A stretch of DNA of 64,000 nucleotides from Anas platyrhynchos (taxonomy: Eukaryota; Chordata; Aves; Anseriformes; Anatidae), in contig NC_092589.1 in assembly GCF_047663525.1 (NCBI RefSeq), forward strand, positions 31,989,001 to 32,053,000, given 5' to 3'. The position numbers and the translations under genes were made by a program. A model generated the notes under the pieces. The model was not told where the DNA came from, searched no databases, and saw only the letters and a program-made list of their open reading frames with translations. Below are positions 44,901 to 56,200 of the stretch, one piece after another (the stretch's first letter is position 1; each line of letters opens with the position of its first letter).

Positions 44901-47004
44901 TTGGGTAGCTATCCCCAAAGGAAGTTATGATACTTGGCTATGAGGATCTGAGTCAAGATCCCATTTTAGACTCATACATGAAGTAGGAGCTAATATGTAA
45001 AATTTCTTTTTTACCCATTATGAAGGCTGGTGTCATGTCCCCAGTTACCAAAAACTGCAAATGGAGGGAGGATGCTATTGCTGTAACAAGATGTTCAAGG
45101 TCCTTACCTTGTGGTACATCTTGAATGCCTCTGTACCAGTAAACTGGAATTCCAGTCTTGCTGATGCCTTTCATATAAGCAGCTTCATCCTCAGGGTTTG
45201 ACTGCACCTTCCCTCCTGTCAGCATCTGTGCTTGGGTCTCACTGAGTTTGGGACTCACTTCTACCAGGTGAATGGACAAGTCACATTTACTAAGTAAAGA
45301 GGCAAGCTGCTTGAAGACCTACAAAGGCAGATGAGTTCTATTAGGTACAGTCATAGGCTCCATATATGTCTCAAATTAACCTTTAATCACATTATATTGA
45401 AGATAGAAGATTGTTAGCTTTCATCAGTAAAATAGTCTCAGCAGAAAGGACTGCGTTTTGCTCTTCCAGAAGGTGAATGGGAATTTGTTAGTTTTAATAA
45501 AAGCTGCTATGCTTCTAATAGAAGTCGGAGAGCTACCACATACATTATATAGCAATAAGGACATGAAGTGCAAGTTAGTAGCTTGAAAGTGAGTAGCTCC
45601 TCTACTACCTGCAGAAGAGCTAACAGTGAGAAAAATGGTTCAGTTTGGTTAAACTGCATAAACAAAACCTGCTCACTAGTGCTTATTTCACTATGGTTAT
45701 TTGGGCTTTTGAAGTACTAAATCCCCTTAGAAGTTTGGTTTTTGAATTAGTAGTATTATCATTATCAGACAGCCCTGCACAAGTGCTAGGGCAGGAACGG
45801 TTAACTCAGAAGCAGCAAGCCCTGAAAGCCTCAGAGAAGCTGAATGTAACTTCACTCTTGTGCTCATGTCCTCCCTGCTCCGTGCTGTTGCTTGCACTAA
45901 GGCCTCCCAGTTAGGCACAGCAGCACCCTCCTAGATGGTGTTCCAGTTTGGAAGAGATCTTTCCATAAGTGAATGATTGAATGAATGAATGAATGAGATC
46001 TCCTGCCCTCCCTTTCTATCCAGAGGCAACTGCACCGTTACAGGTGCCTGTGCAGCACACAGGGGCCAGCCCACATTCTCCTGTCACTAGAGCAATGCCG
46101 TCTCTTCACCAAGTCCCAATAGGGAATGTTACACCCTCATACCAAAACCTTACTTCAGATATCAGCGTACCTACGGATCACAGAATCACAGAATTTCTAG
46201 GTTGGAAGAGACCTCAAGATCATGGAGTCCAACCTCTGACCTAACACTAACAGTCCCCACTAAACCATATCCCTAAGCTCTACATCTAAACGTCTTTTAA
46301 AGACTTCCAGGGATGGTGACTCCACCACTTCCCTGGGCAGCCTGTTCCAATGTCTAACAAATAAATAAAGCCAGAAAGGAGAGGAATAACCTTTATTTCC
46401 ACCTACCCGCAGGATATCGTCGGTGAGCGCGCCCGTCCCCGGTCCCAGCTCCACCAGCTGCATGGCTGCGGGCCTGCCGGCGGCCATCCACTCGCTGAGG
46501 CACCAGAGCCCTATCACCTGCCAGGGACACGGCGCCGCTCTCAGCCTGAGCCGCAGCCCGCCCCGTCCCCGGCTCCCCCGGGCTGTGCCGGCTGCCGGCG
46601 GGCGCTCACCTCTCCCGGCAGCTGGCTGACCTCGGGCGCCGTCACGAAGTCCCCGCCGACGCCGCCTCGCCGCGTGTAGTAGCCCTGCGGGGGGAGGCGG
46701 TGAGGGGACCGGGGCCGGGGCCAGACCCAGACCCGGGGGGGCTCGCGGAGCCCCGGCCCCGCCGCACCTGGCCGGGGTTGGTGAGCGCCTCCCGCATGTA
46801 CTCGGCCACCGTCAGCGGCCCGGTGGCCCGCAGCTTCAGCAGCAGGTGCCGCAGCACCCCGCCGCCGCCGTCCCCCGAGCACGGCCGCGCCGCCGACCCC
46901 GATCCCGATCCCGGGGGACCGAGCGCGGTGGCGCTGCCCCGGCGGCGGCCGCCGAGCCGCAGAGCCGCAGTCAGCAGCAGGCGGCGCGGCCACAGCGCCG
47001 CCAT
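41746..47004 (-). CDS. NDUFAF7: NDUFAF7, complex I assembly arginine methyltransferase, whole coding span
   Basis: A mitochondrial-matrix SAM-dependent methyltransferase that dimethylates an arginine of NDUFS2 during complex I assembly. Coding exons on the minus strand, 5' to 3': 47004-46768, 46684-46610, 46517-46407, 45318-45108, 44604-44546, 43817-43704, 42912-42769, 42491-42318, 41958-41746. They sum to 1338 nt, giving 445 residues (human about 441). An Arg/Ala-rich N-terminus serves as mitochondrial presequence. The SAM-binding motif ELGPGTG is at 127-133. Other landmarks are [40 protein letters not shown] and the C-terminal [11 protein letters not shown]. All introns are GT-AG. It is divergent from CEBPZ (87 bp between start codons) and convergent with PRKD3. 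Confidence 0.96.
42318..42491 (-). CDS. NDUFAF7: NDUFAF7 coding exon 8
   Basis: 58 codons encoding [33 protein letters not shown] and [19 protein letters not shown]. Confidence 0.94.
42769..42912 (-). CDS. NDUFAF7: NDUFAF7 coding exon 7
   Basis: 48 codons encoding [20 protein letters not shown] and [20 protein letters not shown], part of the methyltransferase core. Confidence 0.92.
43704..43817 (-). CDS. NDUFAF7: NDUFAF7 coding exon 6
   Basis: 38 codons encoding [20 protein letters not shown] and [18 protein letters not shown]. The GWREV motif matches human. Confidence 0.92.
44546..44604 (-). CDS. NDUFAF7: NDUFAF7 coding exon 5 (59 nt)
   Basis: A short exon encoding [20 protein letters not shown], the conserved AHEFxDxLPxHxFQ block. 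The acceptor is CCACAG and the donor GTATAG. Confidence 0.93.
45108..45318 (-). CDS. NDUFAF7: NDUFAF7 coding exon 4
   Basis: Encodes [31 protein letters not shown], then [15 protein letters not shown] and DVPQ. It ends in phase 1 before GTAAGG. Confidence 0.94.
45971..45996. repeat. (ATGA)n microsatellite
   Basis: A short, imperfect tetranucleotide repeat of ATGA/GAAT units in NDUFAF7 intron 3. Confidence 0.8.
46172..46348 (-). mobile_element. CR1 LINE 3' fragment, minus orientation
   Basis: On + it begins with ATCACAGAATCACAGAAT, the complement of the CR1 terminal octamer repeat. TTGGAAGAGACC and the CR1 C-terminal coding tail ([18 protein letters not shown] on the minus strand) follow. 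It lies in NDUFAF7 intron 3 in the sense orientation of that gene. Confidence 0.9.
46407..46517 (-). CDS. NDUFAF7: NDUFAF7 coding exon 3 (SAM-binding motif)
   Basis: 37 codons with [11 protein letters not shown] and [18 protein letters not shown]. The donor is GTAGGT. If not spliced, the frame stays open into a CR1 tail (see findings). Confidence 0.95.
46610..46684 (-). CDS. NDUFAF7: NDUFAF7 coding exon 2
   Basis: 25 codons encoding [20 protein letters not shown] and QLPGE. This matches human GYYV...GDFITSPEISQ, two residues shorter. Confidence 0.93.
46768..47004 (-). CDS. NDUFAF7: NDUFAF7 coding exon 1 (presequence, residues 1-79)
   Basis: ATG in GCCATGGCGG context. It encodes [20 protein letters not shown], a Gly/Ser-rich spacer and [20 protein letters not shown]. 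The reading frame is open further upstream, but that DNA is the CEBPZ first exon side; the start at 47004 matches the family. Confidence 0.92.
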
Positions 47005-47091
47005 GGCGGGGAGGGGCGGAGCACGGCCCCGCGGCGCGCCGGGAGCCGGCAGCGCGGCTGCGCCTGGGCGGGGGGGGGCGGTGCGGCGGCC
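47005..47091. promoter_or_regulatory. Bidirectional promoter between NDUFAF7 and CEBPZ
   Basis: Only 87 bp separate the two start codons, so both 5'UTRs and the core promoter overlap here or run into the opposing gene. It holds GC boxes (GGGGCGG near 47010 and GGGCGGGGGG near 47067), with no TATA or CCAAT box. Both ATGs sit in ATGGCGGC, a YY1-type core, in opposite directions. Confidence 0.85.
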
Positions 47092-47256
47092 ATGGCGGCG
47101 CTGAGGGGACGGCGGTGGCCGGGAGAGGAGCAGGCGGGGGACGGCGACGAGTGGAGCGAGGAGGATGGGGATGGCGACGGGGACGGGGATAGGGGTAGAG
47201 GCGGCGGCGGGGACGGCTTCACGCTGGACGAGGTGCTGCGGCTCGGCGGCACCAAG
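47092..47256 (+). CDS. CEBPZ: CEBPZ coding exon 1 (residues 1-55)
   Basis: Starts [14 protein letters not shown], continues with a [14 protein letters not shown] low-complexity run, then [13 protein letters not shown], which matches human [13 protein letters not shown]. The donor is GTGAGG. Confidence 0.93.
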
Positions 47257-50200
47257 GTGAGGGGCGCGGAGGGGAGCGGGAGCACGTGGCGGGCGGTAGC
47301 GGCTGCCCCCCGGTAACGGCCGCTCGTGTCCCCGCAGCAAGATTTCCTCATGCTGTGCGCCCTGGACGAGGAGGAGGAGGAGATGGTGGACGGCGGCAGG
47401 AAGGGCGCCATCGATGACCTGGAGGAAGGGGAGCTGGAGGCCTTCGTCAGCTCGCTGGGGTTCGACAGGTTCGCCGAGAGCTGCATGCAGGAGGATGGGG
47501 AGGAGGAGGAGGAGGAGGATGGTGGAGGGGAGAAGGGGAAGCCCCCCAAGAAGGAGAAAGGGAAGAAGGAGAGCGCCCCGGCTCCGCTAGGGGGGAAAAA
47601 GGAAAAAAAAGGCAAAGAGCAAGTGAGCAGCAAGAAGGAGAGCAAGAAAAAGAAAGCTGGTGGGGTCCCAGAGCAGCAGCTCTCGGCACAGAAGGAGAGG
47701 CCGGAGGAGGATTTTGAGTTTCACGCCAGGCAGGTGATCCTGATCAAGCCAGGGGGCAAGTGGTATGACCTGGAATACACCAGCGAGTTCTCCTCTGAGC
47801 CACAGGACCAGGCACTGCTGTCCAAGTATAAGGCCTTGGCCCAGAAGCTGTACCAGCACGAGACAGAGCTCTACAAGAGCAAGACAGACTATCAGAAGGG
47901 GGCCTCTTCGGCGTGGATGAAAACTGTGGTGTCATCGGGTACCTTACCTGACAGGATGGCAGCCATGACCCTGCTCATCCAGGACAGCGCTGTCCACAGC
48001 CTGCAGTTTGTTGAGAACTTGGTAAACCTCGTCAAGAAAAAGGGTGGCAGGCAGCAGAGCCTCATGGCTTTGGATACTTTCAGGGAGCTTCTCCTTTCAG
48101 ATCTTTTACCAGACACTCGGAAACTGTGGTCCTTCTCGCAGCGTCCTTTTAACAACATAGAGAAGATGTCAAGTGGCAACAGGGATTCAAGAGACAGGAG
48201 GCTGATACTGTGGTACTTCGAGCATCAGCTGAAACTGCAGGTGGCAGAATTTGTGCAAACCTTAGAAACCCTGAGTCACGACTCTGTGACAGCAACCAAA
48301 GCACGAGCGCTGGCAGCTGCCCATGAGCTGCTCTGCAACAAGCCCGAGCAGGAGAAATTTCTGCTCGTTCAGCTGGTAAATAAACTGGGAGACCCGCAGA
48401 ACAAAATAGCCACCAAAGCCTCGTATCTCTTAGAGACGTTGCTTTACAAGCATCCAAATATGAAAGGAGTGGTGTGCAGTGAGATGGAGAGGCTTTTGTA
48501 CCGCTCAAACATCAGCGTGAAAACTCAGTACTATGCCATGTGCTTTCTGAACCAGATGGTCCTCAGTCATGAGGAAGTGTCGCTGGCTAACAAGCTGATA
48601 ACTTTGTATTTCTCCTTCTTTCGGAACTGCATTAAGAAAAAAGATGTTGAATCCAAAATGCTCAGCGCTCTTCTTAGCGGGGTGAACAGAGCTTACCCTT
48701 ATGCTGAGACTGGCGATGAGAAAGTGAAGGAGCAAATGAACACCTTGTTTAAAGTTCTGCATCTTGTCAACTTCAGCACCAGTGTCCAAGCCCTGATGCT
48801 GCTGTTTCAGGTCATGGACTCCCAGCAGACTGTATCGGACAGGTACTACGCAGCGCTATACAAGTGAGTGGCACGTTTGGATTTCTGGTCTAAATTTAAT
48901 TTTATGAAGTAGTCCCTGATAATTCAAAGTGATTTTAACTTGTAGAAATGTGTACTTGGCTTTTAGGATCTTGCAAGTTTTGTGTCTCGCTGGCTAGATG
49001 TTTCTGATGTTTTCTGTGAGCTAGAAGAAAATATATGGGGTTTCTTTTACTTGACATGGGGATAAAACATAGCAGTGGTAGTTCCTAGGAACATGCCTGA
49101 AGGATTTTATGCTTTGTGCTGTTTTCTGGTAGTATGCTTTAATTCCAGATATGTTTTGAAACTAAATGATAATTGTTTCTTCTGATATCACTTGTACAGG
49201 TAGCGTGTTTTAGCTATGTAATAGCCTACAATCCTGTTTTTTTTAATGAAAATCCTTTTTTCATGAAAAAATGCAATGTCAGCAAAATCCTTAGGTGATT
49301 TAATTTGTTAAGTTGGGAAACCTTGGGCTGTAAAACTATCACTTTCTTCTGTCCTGGCTGATTTTTTAGACTCTTCTTAGGATCCTTGCAGGCTTCTGTT
49401 TAATTGCTGCTGATTTTAGAAGGGGAGCTCAGGTTCTCCCAGGACATGCAATGCATTTAGCGGCCTTCCTGAGCCAGGTGGGCTGGAAAAAAGTAGAATA
49501 GAAAATGCACTTGCTAACACAGATACCTGGGCAACACAGATACCTAGACTCATTGTGAAGCTTGCTGATTGCTAACCATTTTCTTTCTACTTTTTGAACA
49601 TCTGAATAGATTACCTTCTCACTTTATACATCTTCAATTTTTAAACTTTTCTCTTGAGCTCTGTTTCTCTAGTATTTTTTTTTCATTTACTGCTAGCTGT
49701 ATTCGTGATATACTGAAGATTAAAAATATTACGCAGCCATTGGTGTTTTGGGCTTGGTCATAATGGTTTGGAGTATTGGCGAGCAAGCTGGATGTGGTCT
49801 TCTGGATACCAGTCTGAAAAATGTACCTAATTGTTGTTGACAACAATTACTATTCTATGTGCATCGTGACAATTAACAGTATTTTCTCCTGCGTTTTCTA
49901 CAGGAAGCTTCTAGATCCTGGTTTAGCAGCCTGCTCAAAGCCATCCATGTTTCTTAACCTTGTCTATAAGTCTCTGAAGGCAGATGTAGTATTACGGCGA
50001 GTGAAGGCCTTTGTGAAGAGGTTACTTCAAGTCGCTTGCGGGCAAACACCACCCTTCATTTGTGGAACCCTCTACCTTCTGTCCGAGCTTCTGAAAGTAA
50101 AACCGGGGCTAAGGGTCCAGTTACAGGATCACATGGTACAGCATTTCTTTATTTCGTTGGGCTTTTACTAAGAGCTAATTTCATGAACGCCTTTCCCTAA

Positions 50201-53200
50201 CCTGTTTCCCTTTGCAAGTAATTCCTCCTTTACTGGAAGGACTGCCTTTCTAAACAGAATTTTTATCAGAGTTTACTAACATTTGGTTACATTATGGGAG
50301 AAAGTACTTGAACAATCATAATTACATTAAGAATCTGTATAGATGTAAACATTCTAGCAAGTCTTATGTCCTTCTTTTATGGAGAGAGGATTATTTTGCT
50401 AAATGCCATATAAGCAAGCAGGTAAACATTCCTGTCCAAAAAAGCTTTTTCCAAACATGTCCTTCTTTGTGACTGTAGAGTTCAATTTTAAGTAAACATC
50501 AAGGCCAAAAGTCTGTGTTGCTGAAATACTGGCCATTGTTTGCCTGTGTTTTTGTGAGCAGCTACTTTAGAAATACATGCATCTTTCTAACAAATCAGAA
50601 TAAAACTGGAAAGGAGAAGGTGTTCACAAACTTTTTTCTTTTTATTTATTTAGGAGTCTGATGAAGAAGAGTGCTTTAAGGATCAAGAAGAGGATGAAGA
50701 GAATGAGGAAAAATTTGTAGATGCAGACAAAGAAGTAGAAAAAGAAGAGGGGAGTATAGCAGAAAATTCTGGTAAACCAGACAATGCGAGTTCAGCAGCT
50801 TCATGGGTGCATCATGTGAATATGAGAGGTAAATCAGCAAGAAACTATAATGCATGCAAGGCCTAACTTCAGTAACATGTTGACCAAGAGTTTTTTGTAA
50901 AATTGATTTAAACATTGTTTTATTTTTTTTTTTTAAATGTAAGTTTGATTCAAAGCAATCAGAATCATTTTTCTGGTTTTCCGAAGAGACTGTGTTAATC
51001 TCCTAGCTATTTTCTCTGTATGTAGTTCAGTGTGCTTGTGCCTAAGTAGTAAACAGATTGGGGATTTCTTGCTTCTAAATTGAAACACCTACAGAGCGAC
51101 GTAGCCAGTGTTACGATGTGTAACTGCACCTTCACTTGAAGCTTGCTAAAACAAGTTGTCTAGCTCTGAGCCTGCTTCTAGCTTTTTTCTTTCCTGATGA
51201 CCTTTTCATAGCAACGTAGAACCATCTAGTTTGGAAAGGCCCTTCAAGACATCAAGTCCAACCATCAACCTGACCTCCCGAGTCCCATCACGAAGCCACG
51301 TCCCTTAGTGCCATGTCTCTTAAATACTTCCAGGGGTGAGGACTCCACCACCTTCCTGGGCAGCCCTTCCAATGCTTGACCATCCTCACTGTGAAGAAAT
51401 TCTTCCTAATGTCCAATCGAAATCTCCTATGGTACAACTTAAAGCCGTTTCTTCACATCCCATCACTTGTCACCTGAGAAAAGAGACCAACACCCTTCTT
51501 GTTGCAGGCTCCTTTCAGGCAGTTGTAGAGAGCAACGAGGCCTCCCCTCAGCCACCTCTTCTCCAGACTGAACAGCCCTAGCTTGTTTAGCCGCTCCTCA
51601 TAACACTTGCTTTTTGGTTCCTTTTTCAGCTTTGTTGCTCTTCTCTCCACGTGCTCAAGCAGCTCAATATGCTTATATTGAGGGGCCCAAAACTGACCAC
51701 AGTGACGGTGCTGACCATGCACATATCTGTGGCCTGTCCAGCTAAGAATAATGGGCAGCATTGCTGTTGTGGTGAAATGAAAATAATACTCTCATAAAGT
51801 TGTTTGAGGAAATTTAAAAGTCTTTTTTCATCTCCTCTATACCCCCCCAGGCAGGAAGAATGGGGTCTCATATGATCCTTTGCACCGAAGTCCTCTCTAC
51901 TGTGGTGCTGAAAGTACAAGCCTTTGGGAACTGAAGAAGGTAAGGCATTCTTGTGTTGCTACTTAATGTGTTTCTTAGTATGGCTCTTGCTTCAAGAGAA
52001 GAAAATTAACTTGGTTATTTTTGCAGTAGCTACCTGGGTGATGTGACAAAAAGGTTAAAGGACACATTGTTCAGCTCTAAGCTTGTTTATGCTACATTCA
52101 GTGCTGATAGTCCAGAGGAGGGAACAGTAACTTTTAGGTGGAGATTTGAACTGTAACAATTTATTTTCTTTGACTTTTGGATCTTAGTTTTTATTAACAA
52201 AACTTTCTAGCATTGCATTAAATAAAACTATAGTTGATCCTCGTATTTAGTTCATGTAAGTAAAAAGTTAGAACTTGGTGTTTCTCAGTTGTTCAAGGGC
52301 AGAGCACATCAGCCTTGTGCTATTCATGCAGGTCTGTATTATTTGGTGAGTTGCAGAGTGGTGTTAAAACATAGTGTTAGTGTCAGGAGTCTGATATGAC
52401 AACATGAATGATGTTTGCCTTTATTTTTGGACTAGAAATAAACAAATGATTTGTGTTTTTCAGCTTTCCGAACACTACCATCCATCTGTGGCTCTGTTTG
52501 CAAAAACAATTCTAGAAGTAAGTCTTTTCATCAATCTGTAGCTTTGAACTTTGATTTTTTTGTTAGCTGTCTTTTACCATTAAAAAAACACATCATAAAG
52601 CCTCCTTGCGCTCTGCAGGTAATTAGAAGTTCTGCAACACTGTAAGTAGCATACACTCGAAAACAAAGCTTTTCATGGAATCAAAGCCTTTTTATCTAAA
52701 GGAGGCTGCTCACAGAAGTAATCAACTTGGTGAAAACATGGTATCACATGATTCTTAAAGCTGGTTTAGAGTTTTCGTCTATCTTTTTAAAGTTTTGTTT
52801 TTTTTTTTGAATGTGGGGAGCTCTGCTCTTTAATCAAATCCTTTTTTTTTTAATTCTTTAATAATTTAATTGTGCACAATGCCTGCTTAGAATTTTTATT
52901 TTCATTTGAATATATGACATTTAAATTACACAGAGTACTGACTTCCTGGCTGCAAGCTGTAAATCTTTTTGTCAATAAAAATGTTTTGTCTATTAGTACA
53001 GTACATTGCAAGGTAGTTCATCACTGAAACAAAGCGAGAGAGATGCTTTTTGTAGAAAATACTGGTATTTCAAGAACAAAAAAGTAGATGGTTCTCGAAA
53101 GTATTGAGGCGCACCTGGGGGACAAAGCAGTCATTGGTCCCAGCCAGCATGGGTTTGTGAAGGGCAGGTCCTGCCTAACTAACCTGATTTCCTTTTATGA

Positions 53201-56200
53201 TAAGATCACCCGTATGGTGGACCAAGGGAAACCAGCTGATGTGATTTTTTTGGACTTCAGCAAGGCTTTTGACACGGTTTCCCATAGGATCCTACTGGAC
53301 AAAATGTCCACCATACAGCTAAATAAAAACATCATACGATGGGTGAGCAATTGGCTAACGGGCAGGGCCCAAAGGGTTATGGTGAATGGGGCTGCATCAG
53401 GCTGGCGGGCGGTCACCAGTGGGGTCCCTCAAGGCTCCATTTTAGGGCCGGTACTTTTCAATATTTTTATAAACGATCTGGATGTAGGAATAGAAGGTAT
53501 TTTGAGCAAGTTTGCCGATGACACCAAACTTGGAGGAGTTGTGGACTCGAATGAGGGTGGAAAGGCCTTGCAGAGGGATCTGGATAGGTTGGAGAGCTGG
53601 GCGATCGCCAACCGCATGAAGTTCAATAAGAGCAAGTGCCGGGTCCTGCACCTGGGACGGGGAAGCCCTGGCTGCACATACAGACTGGGCGATGAGACGC
53701 TGGAGAGCAGCCTAGAAGAGAGGGATCTGGGGGTCGTGGTAGACAGCAAGTTCAATATGAGCCAGCAGTGTGCCCTGGCAGCCAGGAGGGCCAACCGTGT
53801 CCTGGGGTGCATCAAGCACGGCATCGCTAGTAGGTCAAGGGAGGTGATTGTCCCGCTCTACTCTGCGCTGGTGCGGCCTCGCCTCGAGTACTGTGTGCAG
53901 TTCTGGGCACCACAGTATAAAAAGGACATGAAACTGTTGGAGAGTGTCCAGAGGAGGGCTACGAAGATGGTGAAAGGCCTGGAGGGGAAGACGTACGAGG
54001 AACGGCTGAGGGCACTGGGCCTGTTCAGCCTGGAGAAGAGGAGGCTGAGGGGAGACCTCATCGCAGTCTACAACTTCCTCGTAAGGGGGTGTCGAGAGGC
54101 AGGAGACCTTTTCTCCATTAACACTAGCGACAGGACCCGCGGGAACGGGGTTAAGCTGAGACAGGGGAAGTTTAGGCTTGACATCAGGAGGAAGTTCTTC
54201 ACAGAGAGAGTGGTTGCACACTGGAACAGGCTCCCCAGGGAAGTGGTCACTGCACCGAGCCTGACTGAATTTAAGAAGAGATTGGACTGTGCGCTTAGTC
54301 ACATGGTCTGAACTTTTGGGTAGACCTGTGCGGTGTCAAGAGTTGGACTTGATGATCCTTAAGGGTCCCTTCCAACTCAGGATATTCTATGATTCTATGA
54401 AAGTATAAAGGCTGCAACCTTTCAGGCTTATAGGATGAAATATCCCCCAAGTCCTTGTCTTTTGAATTCTGATTTAATGATCTTGGTCTGTTTGAGTCCT
54501 CTAACTATATTTTGTTGCTGTCTTTTGAAAATGAAGACTGTAACGATTTTTTCTCCTTTCAGGGAAATCACATTCAGTACTCCGGTGACCCTTTGCAGGA
54601 TTTCACATTAATGAGATTCTTGGATCGTTTTGTGTACAGAAATCCCAAACCCAATAAAGGCAAAGGTAAACATTTCTATGTACATATTAGCATTTAATCT
54701 TGATTATTGACGATGAAACTTCTGTCAGACTGTCAAGTGCCAGTTTGTGCTTGTCAAGAATTTGGAGTACACGTGGTGCAACAGAGGAATGGCGTCAGTC
54801 TTTGGGGCAGCATGAGAGATGTCTGCACCTTAGCTGTCAGTCACATACTGCTGCCTCTCATATCATCAGTTGCAGAAACTGTGGAACTGTCAGGAATAAA
54901 CGAAGTAATAGGGATGTGTAAAGACTAATTATATGTTGGTTGAGGTTGGAAGGGATCTGTGGAGGCCAAGTGGTCCTTCTTTATAACCTCCCTTCAGATA
55001 TTTGTGTGCATTGATGAGATTACCCCAGGGCCTTTTCAAGGCTAAATGGTCCCGGCTCTCTCAGCCTTTCTTCACAGGAGAGATGCTCCGGTCCCTTCAT
55101 CATCTTTGTGGCTGTTTGCTGGCCTCTCTCAGTACACCCATGTCTCTCTAGTCCTGGGCAGTGCAGAGTGGATGCAGCACTCCAGGTGTGGCTTTGCCAG
55201 GACTGAGGAGAGGGAAAGAATCCCTTCCCTTGACATGTTTGTTGGCATATCAGTCACTCCTCCCAGCTTTGTATCAGTTGTAATGAAGTGTTTTTTGTTC
55301 TGCTACAGAGAACACCAGCAGTGTGGTAATGCAGCGGAAGAAGAAGCAGTTTATGACAGATAGGCGGACTCTTGCAGGTAATCCAGCCACTTACCCTTGA
55401 AGATTATGAATAAGAAGTCATAATTTTATAGTTAAGAAATTCTTGACTGATTGTTGTGGGCATCCATCCTGTGTGCTGTCCATACCACTTCAGTTAGCAA
55501 TAAAAGAAGAACAGATAGCAAGTTCTGTCCATCAAGAGTGGTATCTGATGTTCAGGATCAGGTCTAAACTTCATGTAAGGGTGCATGAAGTCTCCACAGC
55601 TGAAACTTTGGATCCATTAAATCATCTTGAGACAAAGGAACTCAGTTCCTTCAGTCATTATCTTTGAGTACAAAAGCAGTTTTTCTTCTACTGTACTTCC
55701 ACTTGGCTTTACACATCAAAGCTTGCTAATACCTTTCTTTTCCCTGTATTTTTTCCTTTAGTTGTCAATTACTTTCTATCAATACAATTCCTTTTTCTTA
55801 GGCATTGTTAAGGTCATTCTTCCTCTTAGCCATTAAAAAATGTGTAACAGCAAAGGACAAAGCTACTGCAAACAGTGTGCCTTGTCTGTAGTGCTATTCT
55901 TGCTATCACCTGCATATGCTTTCTGTATCTTCTCTCATGCTAGACTACCCTTCCCTGCATACCCTTGTATGAGAAAAGATAATACACTCACTGGGTAGAG
56001 AGTAGATTTGCAAACTTACATGAAAAATTTAGAATATTGTGCTTATAGCTGGCAACAGCATTGGGGAAAAATGCTAAAAACCTTAGAGTTTGTTCCAGGT
56101 TATGGTATTTCTAGTTAGAAGGGCAATCTGTTAGGGTACTAACTTCAGAGATAGACGTATTTATAAAATAAATTTTCTGCGCACAAACATGCTATTTTTA

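Larger units (their letters stand above)
46410..47750. promoter_or_regulatory. CpG island of NDUFAF7/CEBPZ
   Basis: Very GC-rich, CpG-dense DNA covering the first three NDUFAF7 exons, the shared promoter, CEBPZ exon 1 and the start of CEBPZ exon 2. Confidence 0.85.

Noticed and set aside
47005-47340. Upstream in-frame extension of NDUFAF7 beginning at 47340
   Set aside because: It would run antisense through CEBPZ exon 1 and its intron. The family starts at the MAAL-type presequence at 47004.
46971-47645. 224-codon minus frame opposite CEBPZ exons 1-2
   Set aside because: Ser/Pro-rich shadow of the GC-rich, Glu/Lys-coding CEBPZ exon; no independent support.
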